Positions 1 to 9,648 of a stretch of 64,000 nt of DNA are shown here, piece after piece. The notes under the pieces were generated by a model, which was not told the DNA's origin, ran no database searches, and was given only the letters and a program-made list of their open reading frames with translations. Within the stretch, counting starts at the first letter, position 1. Each line of letters starts with the position of its first letter. A program made the translations under genes and the position numbers. Origin of the DNA: Prostheceraeus crozeri (taxonomy: Eukaryota; Platyhelminthes; Polycladida; Euryleptidae); assembly GCA_907163375.1 (NCBI GenBank), contig CAJQUW010013662.1, positions 124,001 to 188,000 on the forward strand. The letters run 5' to 3'.

Positions 1-91
1 AAAAAATTTCTAAATTGTGCCAAATATATTCGCCAACCAAAGAGTTTTCAAATGGTGTATGATTTATGCGAGTTCTAATTTTTTCAATTAA

Positions 92-298
92 ACGTCATTC
101 TTGACCACCGTGGAAAGTGGCGACTTCGGTGTGACCATGCACAGGGAGTTCCTGAACAAGGTATACATTCCAGTCAATGTATCACGATTATCCCATTGCA
201 AATTTGGTATCTATGATGATAGTGGTAATCCTATTCAATTCATTGGTGGTCGTACTGTCTTAACACTTCATTTTCGTCAGATAACATCAAATCACTAA
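92..298 (+). pseudogene. Penton-like minor capsid protein, C-terminal piece (fossil)
   Basis: Short reading frame ending at 298. Its last ~45 residues carry alternating hydrophobic positions, PVNVSRLSHCKFGIYDD and then GGRTVLTLHFRQ. These match in order and spacing the last strands of the minor capsid (penton) protein in the complete Polinton further along this window (FPITRK...INIRITDEKG...GGEEIMIDLLVREV). In Polintons and adintoviruses this single jelly-roll protein forms the capsid vertices with the double jelly-roll major capsid protein. Only the end of the gene lies in the window. I infer the family from within-window similarity, not from a search. Confidence 0.5.
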
Positions 299-446
299 TG
301 TTGCGTGTGGCGCAGTCAATGTCTTTTATTTCTTGATACGGTGGCCTTTAAGGCCGTGGTCTCATAAAGACCGTTTGGGGCATTCTCTGTCTCATCAAAG
401 GGTTTTTCACTCCTGAAAGTCAGCCTCGTTTATGAAAGGCTCACTC

Positions 447-593
447 TCAACCGTTTGTAGAGTGAGCTGCTTGCAACCAGTCAATCATTTGTCTCTCTTC
501 CTCTTCCTCTTTTTGTTGAAACTTTCTCTCAACTTCCTTCTTCGTAGGAGTTGAGGTAGCAAGAGGTGTGAATGTTTCCTCTGTGTCGGACAT
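447..593 (-). CDS. 48-residue charged protein of the virus-like element
   Basis: An ATG at 593 opens a 48-codon frame on the minus strand. The protein has a Ser/Thr/Pro-rich start (MSDTEETFTPLATSTPTKKE), then a strongly charged helix-like run rich in Lys, Gln and Glu (KEEEEEER) and a short end containing DWLQAAH. I do not recognise it. A TATATAAAG box on the minus strand at about 617-625 lies ~25-30 bases upstream, and an AATAAA-type signal on the minus strand lies near 327-332, past the stop. This is consistent with a very short transcription unit. It is divergent from the 125-residue gene at 748. It could be a small virion or early protein. Too short for any family call. Confidence 0.4.
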   Translation of the reverse strand: MSDTEETFTPLATSTPTKKEVERKFQQKEEEEERQMIDWLQAAHSTNG

Positions 594-747
594 GACTATG
601 ATGGTAAATGCAAGACACTCTTCTTTATATATGAGAATGATGCAGTGTGATTGATAAATGGCTGTCGTCCAATAAGAAAGGGTGAAGCAGGGAGAGAGAA
701 TCTATATAAGTGCGGTGCAATGACCATTTCCTCATAATATCATTATA
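594..747. promoter_or_regulatory. Divergent promoter with two TATA boxes
   Basis: The 154 bases between the two divergent ORFs carry a TATATAAAG on the minus strand (about 617-625) and a TATATAAG on the plus strand (about 702-709). They lie roughly 25 and 40 bases from the respective ATGs at 593 and 748. The facing arrangement, short leaders and lack of other ORFs make this a bidirectional promoter, as expected in a compact viral genome. No experimental support. Confidence 0.5.
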
Positions 748-1125
748 ATGGATACACCACCGAACTCCTATGCCTCACTCATGCCAAATGCCCCACGCAA
801 GAGGCAAGTAAAAAATATTTACAATGGTGAGGTCGAACCGCTACAGTTGGATGAGGAAACCATCATCATCTCCGACGATGAAACCATCACCATCTCCGAT
901 GATGAGACGGAGAAGTCAGAGGCGCAGTATGGTGACTGTGAAATTCTGCGAGGTGCATTCCTCAGTGTGTCAGCGAAAGACATAGTAAATGAGAATGATA
1001 TCAACATTTTACGAGGTTGGCAAGAGCTCTTCTCCCCAAATAGTCAACCTCGCAATGAAGAGGAGTTTGATTATGTTGATGTTATGTTTCGCCTTGTGGT
1101 GAAACGTATTGCCGATTTGGAATAA
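748..1125 (+). CDS. 125-residue acidic protein with tandem SUMO-interaction-like motifs
   Basis: Complete frame from the ATG at 748, about 40 bases after a TATATAAG box, ending at 1125 with an AATAAA overlapping the stop codon as a likely polyadenylation signal. Residues ~1-25 are basic and proline-rich (MPNAPRKRQVKN). Residues ~37-55 hold two near-copies of a hydrophobic run followed by acids, EETIIISDDE and ETITISDDE, which is the classic layout of a SUMO-interaction motif. The C-terminal half is predicted helical (LRGWQELF, DVMFRLVVKRIADLE). I do not recognise a family. By position it is an accessory or early gene of the virus-like element at the left edge. Function by motif only: possible binding to SUMOylated host proteins. 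Confidence 0.5.
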   Translation: MDTPPNSYASLMPNAPRKRQVKNIYNGEVEPLQLDEETIIISDDETITISDDETEKSEAQYGDCEILRGAFLSVSAKDIVNENDINILRGWQELFSPNSQPRNEEEFDYVDVMFRLVVKRIADLE

Positions 1126-1755
1126 ATGTATATCATGACAGTGTTGTTTTTCCTTCATATAGACTGCATGGCTTTGAAAGGATCACCGTGTAAGCATAGT
1201 ATCGATTGGGAGCTATTGTTAGAATAAGATATCCTATCATCTAGACACTAGACATATTTACTGCAAATCATTCAACATATGAAAAACTGATTTTAGGGGA
1301 ATCAATTGAAACAACGTTATCTGAGAATGAGCCATGAGTTCTGCTTGTCATTCTTATAACACACGTATACAAAATCATTTTCTATCTTCTCTAATGGTAT
1401 GATCCCTTTTGATAGAAAAGTATAATCTACACAGTGCAGTAAAACTTTCTAGTGCAGTGGTGAACACTGTTTTCATATAACATTCTAAACTCTCATTGCA
1501 GTAGAAAACTGCTTTTAGTAAAGCTGATGAAGCTAATCTAACAGTCATGTAGTTTGAATTTTCTAATAGGGAAACATTTGCCAACTGTCTCCAATAAAAC
1601 TTTCTAACACTGTGAAAGTAAGTTACAAGACAATCTACACTATGCAGTAAAACCTTTTCGATAAAACTTTGTAGTGCTGTGGTGAGTTCGGTCAGTCATA
1701 CGTGAGTGCAGCAGGAAACGCTTGCATTTCATGACATGTGTGTTTTATAAAACAT
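1126..1755. other. Non-coding, weakly repetitive lead-in to a tandem array
   Basis: No supported gene. From about 1420 the sequence repeats phrases such as CAGTAAAACTTTCTAGTGCAG and GTGGTGA...CACTGT, which resemble the repeat units that follow at 1756-2340, so the array probably decays leftward through here. Confidence 0.4.
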
Positions 1756-2340
1756 CATGATCAAACTTTACTAACTACACATCAACCTGTGTTACAGTAA
1801 AAATATTTGACTATACTAAACTTTGCTTTTGCAAACCATGATACACTTTCTGACGACACTCACGAATAAACGTCATGATCAAACTTTCTAACTATACATC
1901 AACCTGTGCTGCAATAAAACCTTTGTACAACATGATGAAGTTTCTGACTAGACTTACGAATAAACGTCATGATCAAACTTTCTAACTATACATCAACCTG
2001 TGTTACAGTAAAAATATTTTACTATACTAAACTTTGCTTTTACAAACCATGATACACTTTCTGATGACACTCACGAATAAAGTTCGATGATCAAACTTTA
2101 CTTTCACAAACGTACGTCACAGTAAAACTAGTTGACTACACTAGCGCTTACACTTTATGACATGTGTTTCATAAAACATCATGATGAAACTTTTCTAACT
2201 ATACATCAACCTGTGCTGCAGTAAAACCTTTGTACAACATGATAAAGTTTCTGACTAGACTTACGAATACAACGTTGATGATCAAACTTTTCTAACTATA
2301 CATCAACCTGTGCTGCAGTAAAACCTTTGTACGATACTGA
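1756..2340. repeat. Satellite-like tandem array with two alternating unit types
   Basis: Six units each begin with a variant of CATGATCAAACTTTCTAAC, at about 1756, 1874, 1968, 2086, 2178 and 2273. Two kinds are seen: a longer unit (~118 bp) containing GTTACAGTAAAAATATTTGAC and GCAAACCATGATACACTT, and a shorter unit (~93 bp) containing GCTGCAGTAAAACCTTTG and TTTCTGACTAGACTTACG. They alternate imperfectly. No protein is encoded. It lies between the virus-like genes and two unrecognised minus-strand ORFs, so it could be a terminal or regulatory repeat of that element, or an independent satellite. Confidence 0.75.
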
Positions 2341-2661
2341 CAAGAGCTTGTTCACTAGCAAAGAGAGAAGTCTGTGATGTGTTGCGTGTGGCGAATGAAT
2401 GTCCTCCCATTTCATTTCATTCATCATTTTTCTTCCCCTCTGCATTCCATATCCGAGGATATGTGGCGGGCTTGGGACCGCTTTAGCTGCATTAGAAGGT
2501 TGGCCCTTAAAAGAGCCCATGGGTCGTTCTCCGTCCACCGACACTACTACTGCAAACACTCTGAAAGGAAAATAATAGGAGATTAGATGAGCTACAAAAA
2601 ATAATTATGTTGAACAGACTTACTGGGAACCTTCTTTCTAACTTTTCTGACGACGAAGTCA

Positions 2662-3141
2662 TCAAGCTCTCCATTGATATTCATCGTCATGTGTAGGCAG
2701 CGAACTCCATCCCCCCTCGTAACACAACTGCGTTTCGTTCAAATCGCTGGAGATTGTTGGGACATGACATATGTTATTCTCAAAGAGGGGAAGATGAACC
2801 TCATATACTCTCCTTTTTCGACACTTCAAACGCTCATGCAGTCGCTCAACTTCACCCGTCAACCTCTTGTTCACGCCCTTCACCTCCTCCGTCTCCTTCA
2901 CCACGCTTCGCATCCGCTCTATCTCTTCATCCTTCCCCGACACACTCGCCTGTAAACTCTCCACCAAACCTGCCTTCCTCATCAACTCGCTCCTTTCCGC
3001 CATCCATTCCTTCTCCTTCTTTCTCAAGCTCTCCAACTCTTCCCTCGTTGCCCTATGCCCCTCAACCTTCGCCACCAACTCTTCATTCTCCTTCAAAACT
3101 TTTCTATTTACACTTTGCAAACCCATCACACGATCCTTCAA
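2662..3141 (-). CDS. Coiled-coil protein ORF, unrecognised
   Basis: A 159-codon frame whose first ~110 residues form a long charged heptad pattern (ENEELVAKVEGH, LRKKEKEWMAERSEL, KDEEIERMRSVVKETEE), typical of a parallel coiled coil. A basic stretch follows (KCRKRRVYE), then a low-similarity tail. It sits next to another minus-strand ORF at 3175-3564 and they may be parts of one gene. The coding strand is extremely purine-rich, so the plus strand shows spurious Pro/Ser-rich shadow frames. Function unknown; it could be an ORF1/gag-like or structural protein of a mobile or viral element. No host homologue comes to mind. Confidence 0.45.
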   Translation of the reverse strand: MKDRVMGLQSVNRKVLKENEELVAKVEGHRATREELESLRKKEKEWMAERSELMRKAGLVESLQASVSGKDEEIERMRSVVKETEEVKGVNKRLTGEVERLHERLKCRKRRVYEVHLPLFENNICHVPTISSDLNETQLCYEGGWSSLPTHDDEYQWRA

Positions 3142-3174
3142 CCTAACAAATGCATTCGCATCACACCCCCCTTC

Positions 3175-3564
3175 CTACCGTGGCGATGACGATGCCATCA
3201 GCTTAGCCACTTCCTTCCCCCACCACTCTTCCTTCAAATCCGCTATATCCCCAAACAAATCTTCCATCACCGCATCCAAATCAACATCATCCTTCTTCTT
3301 CATTTTCGCTCTCAACTCAACTTCCTCACTCGAACTCTCATCACTCGCCTTTGTCACCACTTTCTCCCCAACCACGTCCTCAATCGTTGGCATCGCCTTC
3401 CTCACCTCTTCCCTTTCCAACAACTCTCCCTCAAACCACGTCTTCAACCCCTTCTCTCCGATGTTCCCACTCTCACACTGCAAATGCGCCTTCATAAACT
3501 CTGCCTCATCCCCCATCGCACATACCCGACAAGACACACACAGCCCCAACATCACCTTTCTCAT
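3175..3564 (-). CDS. Acidic ORF with a cysteine cluster, unrecognised
   Basis: A 129-codon frame. Near the start CVSCRVC followed ~15 residues later by H-L-Q-C could bind a zinc ion (CxxCxxC...HxxC). The middle is acidic and serine-rich (DESSSEEVELRAKMKKKDD), then a Trp-containing helix (EEWWGKEVAKLM). Just upstream on the same strand, around 3600-3675, another cysteine- and histidine-bearing stretch (GKCSCGR...LKKHLK) can be read, suggesting the true start lies further right. With the coiled-coil ORF at 2662-3141 it resembles a small DNA- or RNA-binding structural protein, but I cannot assign a family. Confidence 0.4.
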   Translation of the reverse strand: MRKVMLGLCVSCRVCAMGDEAEFMKAHLQCESGNIGEKGLKTWFEGELLEREEVRKAMPTIEDVVGEKVVTKASDESSSEEVELRAKMKKKDDVDLDAVMEDLFGDIADLKEEWWGKEVAKLMASSSPR

Positions 3565-3619
3565 GGCCCATCGTCCCCTCTTTAGCTTTTAGATGTTTCT
3601 TAAGATCGCTGCCTCGTGC

Positions 3620-4835
3620 GATACGGCCACAGCTGCATTTTCCAACCAGCATTCTAGCATTACACTGCTTAGTCATGATAATTCTGTAAAGATAGAGTAA
3701 AATTTGATAGCAAGTGTTTATAGGATACTACTTGCTGATATGCATTGAAAGACTAAGTCACCAAACATTTGATAGCAAACGTTGGAATAAAATTTAAAGA
3801 GTATGATTCCTAGCTTTATCCTATATCCCAAAGTTTGATAGCAAACCTTGTCAGAGCACTCACCGTTCGTCTTGCAACTTGAAACAGGAGTGAAGACTAG
3901 AGAAAAGTCGCGGTTTATATACCCAGCGAGCACAAAGCCATGATTCAGACTTTCCTTATTTGGCCATGCTTTTAACTTGACAACAGCAGTTTTACCATGT
4001 ATGGTCATCGGCAGTCACCGTGCTTTCTGTTACCAACTCCCAACACAAAGACGGATTCCCCTATGACGCGAAAAGGTTTGACGTTGATGCCTGCAGTAAC
4101 TGCCCCATTTTTACCAAGTTACAATGACAAACGATAGACGTTGCCAAACCTGAATTACTGAGGCTAGACGAAGAAGGCCTGATAGCAAGCCAGCAACCGT
4201 TTTGGGTGTTAAGCTCTTGAATCCGTTACAGGCATTACTCAGAGGGGATCTTATCCCAGCTCCAAGGCCTCGACCCACAAATCCAACCTCGAGCGGACAG
4301 AGCGTGCGTCATGTCACTGTGTTGGTATCCGGGCCCCAGTTTTGACATGAAAACCGGTGGAGTTATTTACAAGAGGAAACGACCCAAGTCACAGAGACTC
4401 ATAAACGACTGCTTTTTATTCAAAAACTTCAATTATTATCATTAAATATGTATTTAAATTTTTCAGTATTTTAGTACTACTCATAAAACGTTTATAAGTA
4501 GTCTGTCACCTACAGCACAGCAAGAGCTGTCGAATGTTTTTTGAATCAAGTCTAAAGGACTTGTAGAAGCAAAGTTATAGCCGTTTGAAGATTTCGGCCT
4601 ACTATCATCAAATGGTCAGTCATGCTATACTGACTAACCTATAAGTCTGACACCTTAGCTGTTATCAGCAGTGGAAAGTCAGAAGTCCGATATCGGAACT
4701 CAAGAGAAACGACTTACCTGTAGTCAGTTTCTCAACTTAGTGAAATTCCTCTCCCGATCCCATTCTTATATACCCTGTGAATATGCAATCGATAAGACCC
4801 CAAAACATTATTTGTCACAAATTTGACACTGATTC
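3620..4835. other. No gene seen; short dispersed repeats
   Basis: The phrase TTTGATAGCAA recurs three times between about 3697 and 3847 with partial flanking similarity. The rest shows no coding pattern, terminal repeats or RNA gene that I can support. Confidence 0.35.
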
Positions 4836-5780
4836 CAAATCTGGTCTCTGTTTTCCCGTCCGAGGCTTGCTTCACCCGCTAGAGCGATTTTCATAAACAT
4901 TCTAACTCTGTCGTTTTTCGCCAAGGTCTCAAATTTTCAATAACATCTCACCTCTAAACGAAGGCAGATACGAACAAGCCATGTTTTCCACTGAATTTGT
5001 CTCACTCCCAGCTTTCAAACGAGCTATTGCACGACTTTCTACGATGTCTACAACCAAAGTTAGAAGATCGTTGCCGAGGGGGGGGTCAGAACTTTTTGTC
5101 TCCGATTGAGTTGGGAAGAAGTTCCTAGGCCCAACTTTGACCAAAACGTCCGAATTTCTACTCTATTTTCCCATCCGAGGTCTCCTTCTGCCCGAAGAAC
5201 GACTTTTCTCATCCCAAAACCTCCAACACCTGCCTTTTCCAGCTCTGACGGTTTCCTGCCATTTTCCTCCCTAAACCCAGGAAAATTAGTCCAAACTGAG
5301 CTTTCCACTGCATTTCTCTTACTCTTAGCTTTCAAATGAGCTATTGCACGAATTTCTACGATCTCTCACACCAAAGTTGGAAGTTTGGCAGGGGGGGGAC
5401 GTCCTCAAAACTTTTTCTCTCCAATGTCGCTGGAAACATCCTTCCTAACCCAACATTTCACGTAGAGTCCGAATCTGGCCTCCGTTTTCTCATCCGAGGC
5501 CTCCTTCCTGGCGAATTCCAACTTTTCTCATCCCAACACCACCAACACCCGCCCTTTCCTCACTCTATCCCTCACACATCACCTTCCTTCCCATCCCTTA
5601 CCCGAACACTCCTCCTTCCTTCCTTCCTTCCAGAGGGGAGGGACCTGTTTCCTCCTCTCGGACCCATTCCTCCCAACACATCCTTGGCGAACTCCCTTCC
5701 TGCCAGAGGGGGGGGGCTGAGTCAGCCTGATGACTCAGCATTTCACATTTTGCACTTGATTTTGCCATTGGGTTACTACT
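4836..5780. repeat. ~315 bp unit repeated about three times, pyrimidine-rich
   Basis: Three diverged copies start near 4836, 5149 and 5466. Each begins with CCGAATCTGGCCTCCGTTTT-like sequence, then CATCCGAGGCCTCCTTC. Units one and two share a later block reading TTCCACTG...CTTTCAAATGAGCTATTGC, ACGAATTTCTACGAT and a run of seven to eight G. The third copy drifts into a C/T-rich tract with TCCTTCC repeats (about 5610-5632). No convincing protein is encoded; the open frames here change from copy to copy. Probably a decayed tandem duplication. Confidence 0.65.
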
Positions 5781-5830
5781 ATCGCCGCCATCCAGCCAAA
5801 AGTTACAAAGTGACAATATTGCTGCTTTGA

Positions 5831-7940
5831 GAGAAAGTGATATCCAGAAGACAAATTCATTAGTTATTCTAGAAATGTCAACCGCTATATCAACGTTTCA
5901 TGACATAATACCAGATAAAATTACCTATGTAAAATTAAAATTAGGAGCACTTTAGAACTTTTGGCTGACTTGAAATATTCACAGTTCTACTTTGGACTTT
6001 TTGCCTGTTGATTTTTATCAAGCATATTAGGTATAGTCCAAAATGTCATCGAAAACTTGACGACGACTCGCCTTAATATGAACACGACCATAACTCAATT
6101 TTTGAAAAATAGTCACTTTGGAACTTTTGCCTGGACGGCGACGATATGTTGTCATGTGAGACCGATCAAGTGGTGTATATATGAGTTAATCTTTCTGTAC
6201 TAACTTATTGCTTCTAAAGACTGATCTCTTCCATGTGTTCATACCAAATGTAACTTTTTTTGATAAAATTATAGTAATTCTAGTTATAGTGACAAGCAAA
6301 ATCAACGGTTCAGAAAACTCGAGAAGCGCCTTTCATAGGTGATAGTTATTTACGCAACTAGTGCATGTTTGCTTCTTTATAGCATTTCACGAGTTAGATA
6401 TCTTAAATGCCCGAGCCCGTAGGGTGAGGCATGAACAGCTATAACATAGTTATCAAATTCAGCAGTTGTGAGAATGTATTAACTATGCCACCAAAGAAGA
6501 GAAATCTTGAGTTGATCGTCTGTGCAAATGATACTGTTCTTTATCCATGGATCATATGGTTCATTTTTCAACGGAAAGCAATGAAATGTAGTTGGAGAGT
6601 CTTTAAATTTACTGTCACTGTCATTCTTATACCGTTACACAAACACAGAGCATTTTACGCTGCTTCCACAAACACATCGCGGATGATTTGAAATACACTA
6701 ATTCACAACGCCCGAAGAGAAAGAGTAACAAGATTACAATGCATGTAACTTCTGTATGAATGACATCGATTCAAATAATCAGCCTCATTCGTATTAAAGG
6801 GTTAAGGATATCTGATCAGATTTCATTCTAGATGCTAGTTATAGATTTCCATGGGTGAGGGCGGTTTAAATATAGCGAGTTGGAATACTATAGAGAAGCG
6901 ATCTTATGCTGCACCAGTTGCGTAGAAAATTTGATTTGTCGACGTCCTATGATGATGAATGACATATTGTGATTGACATGTCTATGATTATCAAGAGTAT
7001 TTGAATAGAAATTTAACCTGATCAATCGTGGAAATATCTATTTACAGATCTAGTATATTCTATACTAAAGCAGGCCGGGAAGTACTCCTAATTGGCATAG
7101 ACTGCGCTCCTTCCCATGCATTGGAGTAAATATCATTTCCCGCGCGGGCAATAATCTGATTCACAGGTCAAATAAAGCGATCGGATATCTACAATGCATG
7201 CATGGAGACAAATGAAGAGAAATTACTGCAGTCTCTCCTTTTTTTGTACTTTTTGAAAAATTATATAAAAGAAATGCATTGGCGTGACTAATTATTGAGC
7301 TACATATCATTATAATCAATTAAGACTCCATCTTTAATACAACCGAATTTTGGTCACCCTTTATTACTGCGAAAGAATTAATTATGTTCTGCACGTATGT
7401 CCTTTATCAAAAAGATAGCATTTTCCTATATCTGACTCAATGGAAACTGACTCAAGGTCGCGGCACATCCGGGGGAACTAAGTTGGGGCATGAACCACCA
7501 ATTAAAAGCTTCGATTTGCACATGTGATTGATGCTAACCCAATCAGACGTTGGCAGGTGCATCTAAGTGAAAATGCGTGCGATTTATGTGCCGTTATTGT
7601 GCATTGCATGAAGCTTAATTTCCATTCTAGAGGCTTTGTTGTTGTCAATTTCTATGCCTGTAGCCACTGAGATTTCTATGCATGAACATCACCCGAAACC
7701 AGAAAATTTCTCGGTTGTGGGAGTGTCCAAGCATCCTTTTGTCTTAGAATCTATTATGATTAAAAACAACACTGACCTATTGTCGAATGAAAGGAATGGT
7801 TCCATACCTCTGAATCTAAATCTATGAATCGGCATATTTCGATGTACTTTGACCTTCGGTTCGTTTTTGTGAGATATCTGTTCACATGCTTTGGCATTGT
7901 TTTAAGAACTCTAAACTGACTTCTGTGTGTGTTTCTGACT
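5831..7940. other. No feature supported
   Basis: AT-rich sequence with only short random frames. No motif, repeat pair or RNA structure was recognised, apart from scattered short inverted words. Confidence 0.35.
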
Positions 7941-7944
7941 TCTT

Positions 7945-7988
7945 ACCGCTGATGATGGAATCCATGAGATTCTGAAACATGTTCGGTT
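7945..7988 (+). ncRNA. Hammerhead-ribozyme-like motif (Penelope-type)
   Basis: CTGATGA at 7949-7955 is followed by a stem II hairpin (GGAATC at 7957-7962 pairing with GATTCT at 7968-7973, one G-T pair). Then GAAAC at 7974-7978, a two-base loop AT, and GTT at 7981-7983. This matches the conserved hammerhead core CUGANGA / stem II / GAAAC...GUH. Stem I can form from ACCG before the core and CGGT after the cleavage position. Minimal hammerheads with very short stem III are known from the terminal repeats of Penelope-like elements. A related motif occurs at about 59.0 kb on the other strand and shares the CTGATGATGGA start. Activity is not shown. Confidence 0.5.
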
Positions 7989-8599
7989 GTTTCAAAACAC
8001 GAAGTTATTTTCATTTGAAAATATGCTGAAATTGGCCACTTTATATACATGTATATATATAAAATACCAAATTCCAAAGGAAAACTCGAAATCTCTTATT
8101 CCCTGACGGGTTTCTGCTCTTCGTGAGCTTATCAAAGGGAATGACCGTGTGAATCACTCTCCATGTGATCACGTCAGAGTGTTTTTGGCGCGGGGAAGCA
8201 GACGCGTTTGATACGTGCATAGAATTATAAACCGCCCTTTACAGTATATTGTGCCAAAATTTGAAAAAAAACTGTGACTCGTGCATATCTGAAAAATTAG
8301 ACCGAAATGCATCAAAATAATAGCCAATTTTGTAAGACAATAGAAATCCTGTGAAAGTATCTAAATTAAGACCTGGGGTACTTCTATTCTTTCCGCACCC
8401 CCTCCCACATTTTTCAAGTTTTCCAAAATCATCAAATTTCGCCAAAATTAGCCTCAGGTAGAATGCAAGGTACAGCTGTGATCATGAACTTCGTGAGATT
8501 GTTGTCTACAGTGCCTGATAGCAAGTTTGCAAGTTTGAAAATTTCAATCTTGGCATTTCAGTGTCCACATATTGCTAAGCAAACAATAGCATAGATGTC
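7989..8599. other. No gene seen
   Basis: Contains a short TATA-rich run (8040-8065), otherwise unstructured. It may include the unrecognised left end of the Tc1 copy that follows. Confidence 0.3.
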
Positions 8600-9648
8600 T
8601 TACCATCAGCAATTTGTATGAAGCCCTTTCGACTGAACAGGAGCTCTCACACGCCTTAGCATGAAGGTAACATAAGACTGGCATGCCTCCCGGATGTCAT
8701 CATCACGATGACAGATTTCAAGGAAATGTGATGTGATCTCACTTTTGTTGCAAGGTTTCTCCTTGCTTACTCGATTCTTGCCCACGCCCAGATGTTTTCA
8801 ATAGGATTGGCATCCGGGCTGTTTGGGCCGGGCCAATTCATGACATTCATTCCCAATCGTCCGAACTCTTCTTTTGATTTTCGGCTGACATGACAGGAGG
8901 CATTATCCTGTTGGAACGTCCCTGTGCCATTAGGATGCCAGTCTTTCACTTGCTGACAAGTTGCCCATTGATTAACTTACTGATGTACATGTAAGTGTCA
9001 GAATCCATCGAACCTTCGATCACGTGACTTCGTCCTGACCTTTCGCTGAGAAGCAAGCCCAAATCATTGCCTTTGTTGGGTGTTTCACAGTCGATTGGAA
9101 GTGTCCGTTGGTCAGGGTAGCCTTCCACAATTCAGGGTAGCCTCACAAATTGGGGAAAATTGTCTCAAAATTCTGTCGCAGTCTTATTGCTGAAAATTGC
9201 ATTTTTCCACTGAGCCTTATCCCTATGACTGTGGTCAAGGGCCCATTGGTATCGTCGAGACACGTGTGAATTGCTGAGATATGGCTTCTTCTTTGGCGTA
9301 ACAGCTGTACATCCTGCTTCACTCAAGCCTCTTTGAATAGTGCGCAAGCACATTCGATCGCCTCTGCTTCCTGTCTTTCTTGATTCCAGCTGCAGTCATT
9401 CTTGGATTATTACCACTAATCCTTCGAAGCATTCGCAGATCACGCTCGTCGAGCTTATTGTTTGATCCACCGCAGTTTCCGTACATCAGATAAACGTCTC
9501 CGGCCTCCTGCTATTGTCTTATTATTCTTCCGACATATGACTCGTGAACACCAACAATGTCAGCAATTTTACGCCTTGTTTTGCAGGTATTTTCGACTAA
9601 ATTGATGAATTCAATTCGTTTCCTCTCTTTGTCACTGATCATCCCCAT
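8600..9648 (-). mobile_element. Tc1/mariner-type transposon with dead transposase
   Basis: Read on the minus strand from a Met at 9648, a Tc1-type transposase can be followed in pieces. First a helix-turn-helix (MGMISDKERKRIEFINLVEN, KIADIVGVHESYVGRII), then TAAGIKK...RTIQRGLSEAG, HVSRRYQWALDHSHRDKAQW and NAIFSNKT (the family normally has SDE/SDES here, so the first catalytic Asp is lost). At the end come FQQDNASCHVS and NSPDANPIENIW with the second Asp and the Glu 35 residues apart. There is an in-frame stop after GRIIRQ and at least two frame changes. Intact Tc1 transposases are ~340 aa. Terminal repeats were not found. Inactive. Confidence 0.85.

Larger units (their letters stand above)
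1..1130 (+). mobile_element. Polinton/adintovirus-like element, right-hand piece (fossil)
   Basis: This stretch runs off the left edge of the window. It contains the end of a penton-like minor capsid gene, then two short compact genes on opposite strands around a shared promoter. The penton call rests on resemblance to the minor capsid gene of the Polinton at 30.3-48.3 kb in this same window: both end in a beta-strand pattern of the form aromatic-x-P...DDSGNPIQFIGG / TDEKGQEINFGG followed by a hydrophobic strand. Base composition is less AT-rich than that Polinton, so it is a different lineage. What is visible looks whole apart from the truncation by the window edge. Its right limit is not defined; the repeat array at 1756-2340 may belong to it. 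Alternative: an unrelated virus integrated here. Confidence 0.5.

Noticed and set aside
1756-2340. CRISPR-like array
   Set aside because: Units are ~93-118 bp head-to-tail copies with no short repeat/spacer pattern, and the context is eukaryotic.
2754-3592. Long plus-strand Pro/Ser-rich ORFs
   Set aside because: They mirror the purine-rich minus-strand coiled-coil ORFs; the repetitive Ser/Pro composition comes from strand bias.
5336-5830. 164-codon plus-strand ORF rich in Pro and Ser
   Set aside because: It spans the third copy of the ~315 bp repeat and a TCCTTCC tract; its reading is not preserved in the other repeat copies.
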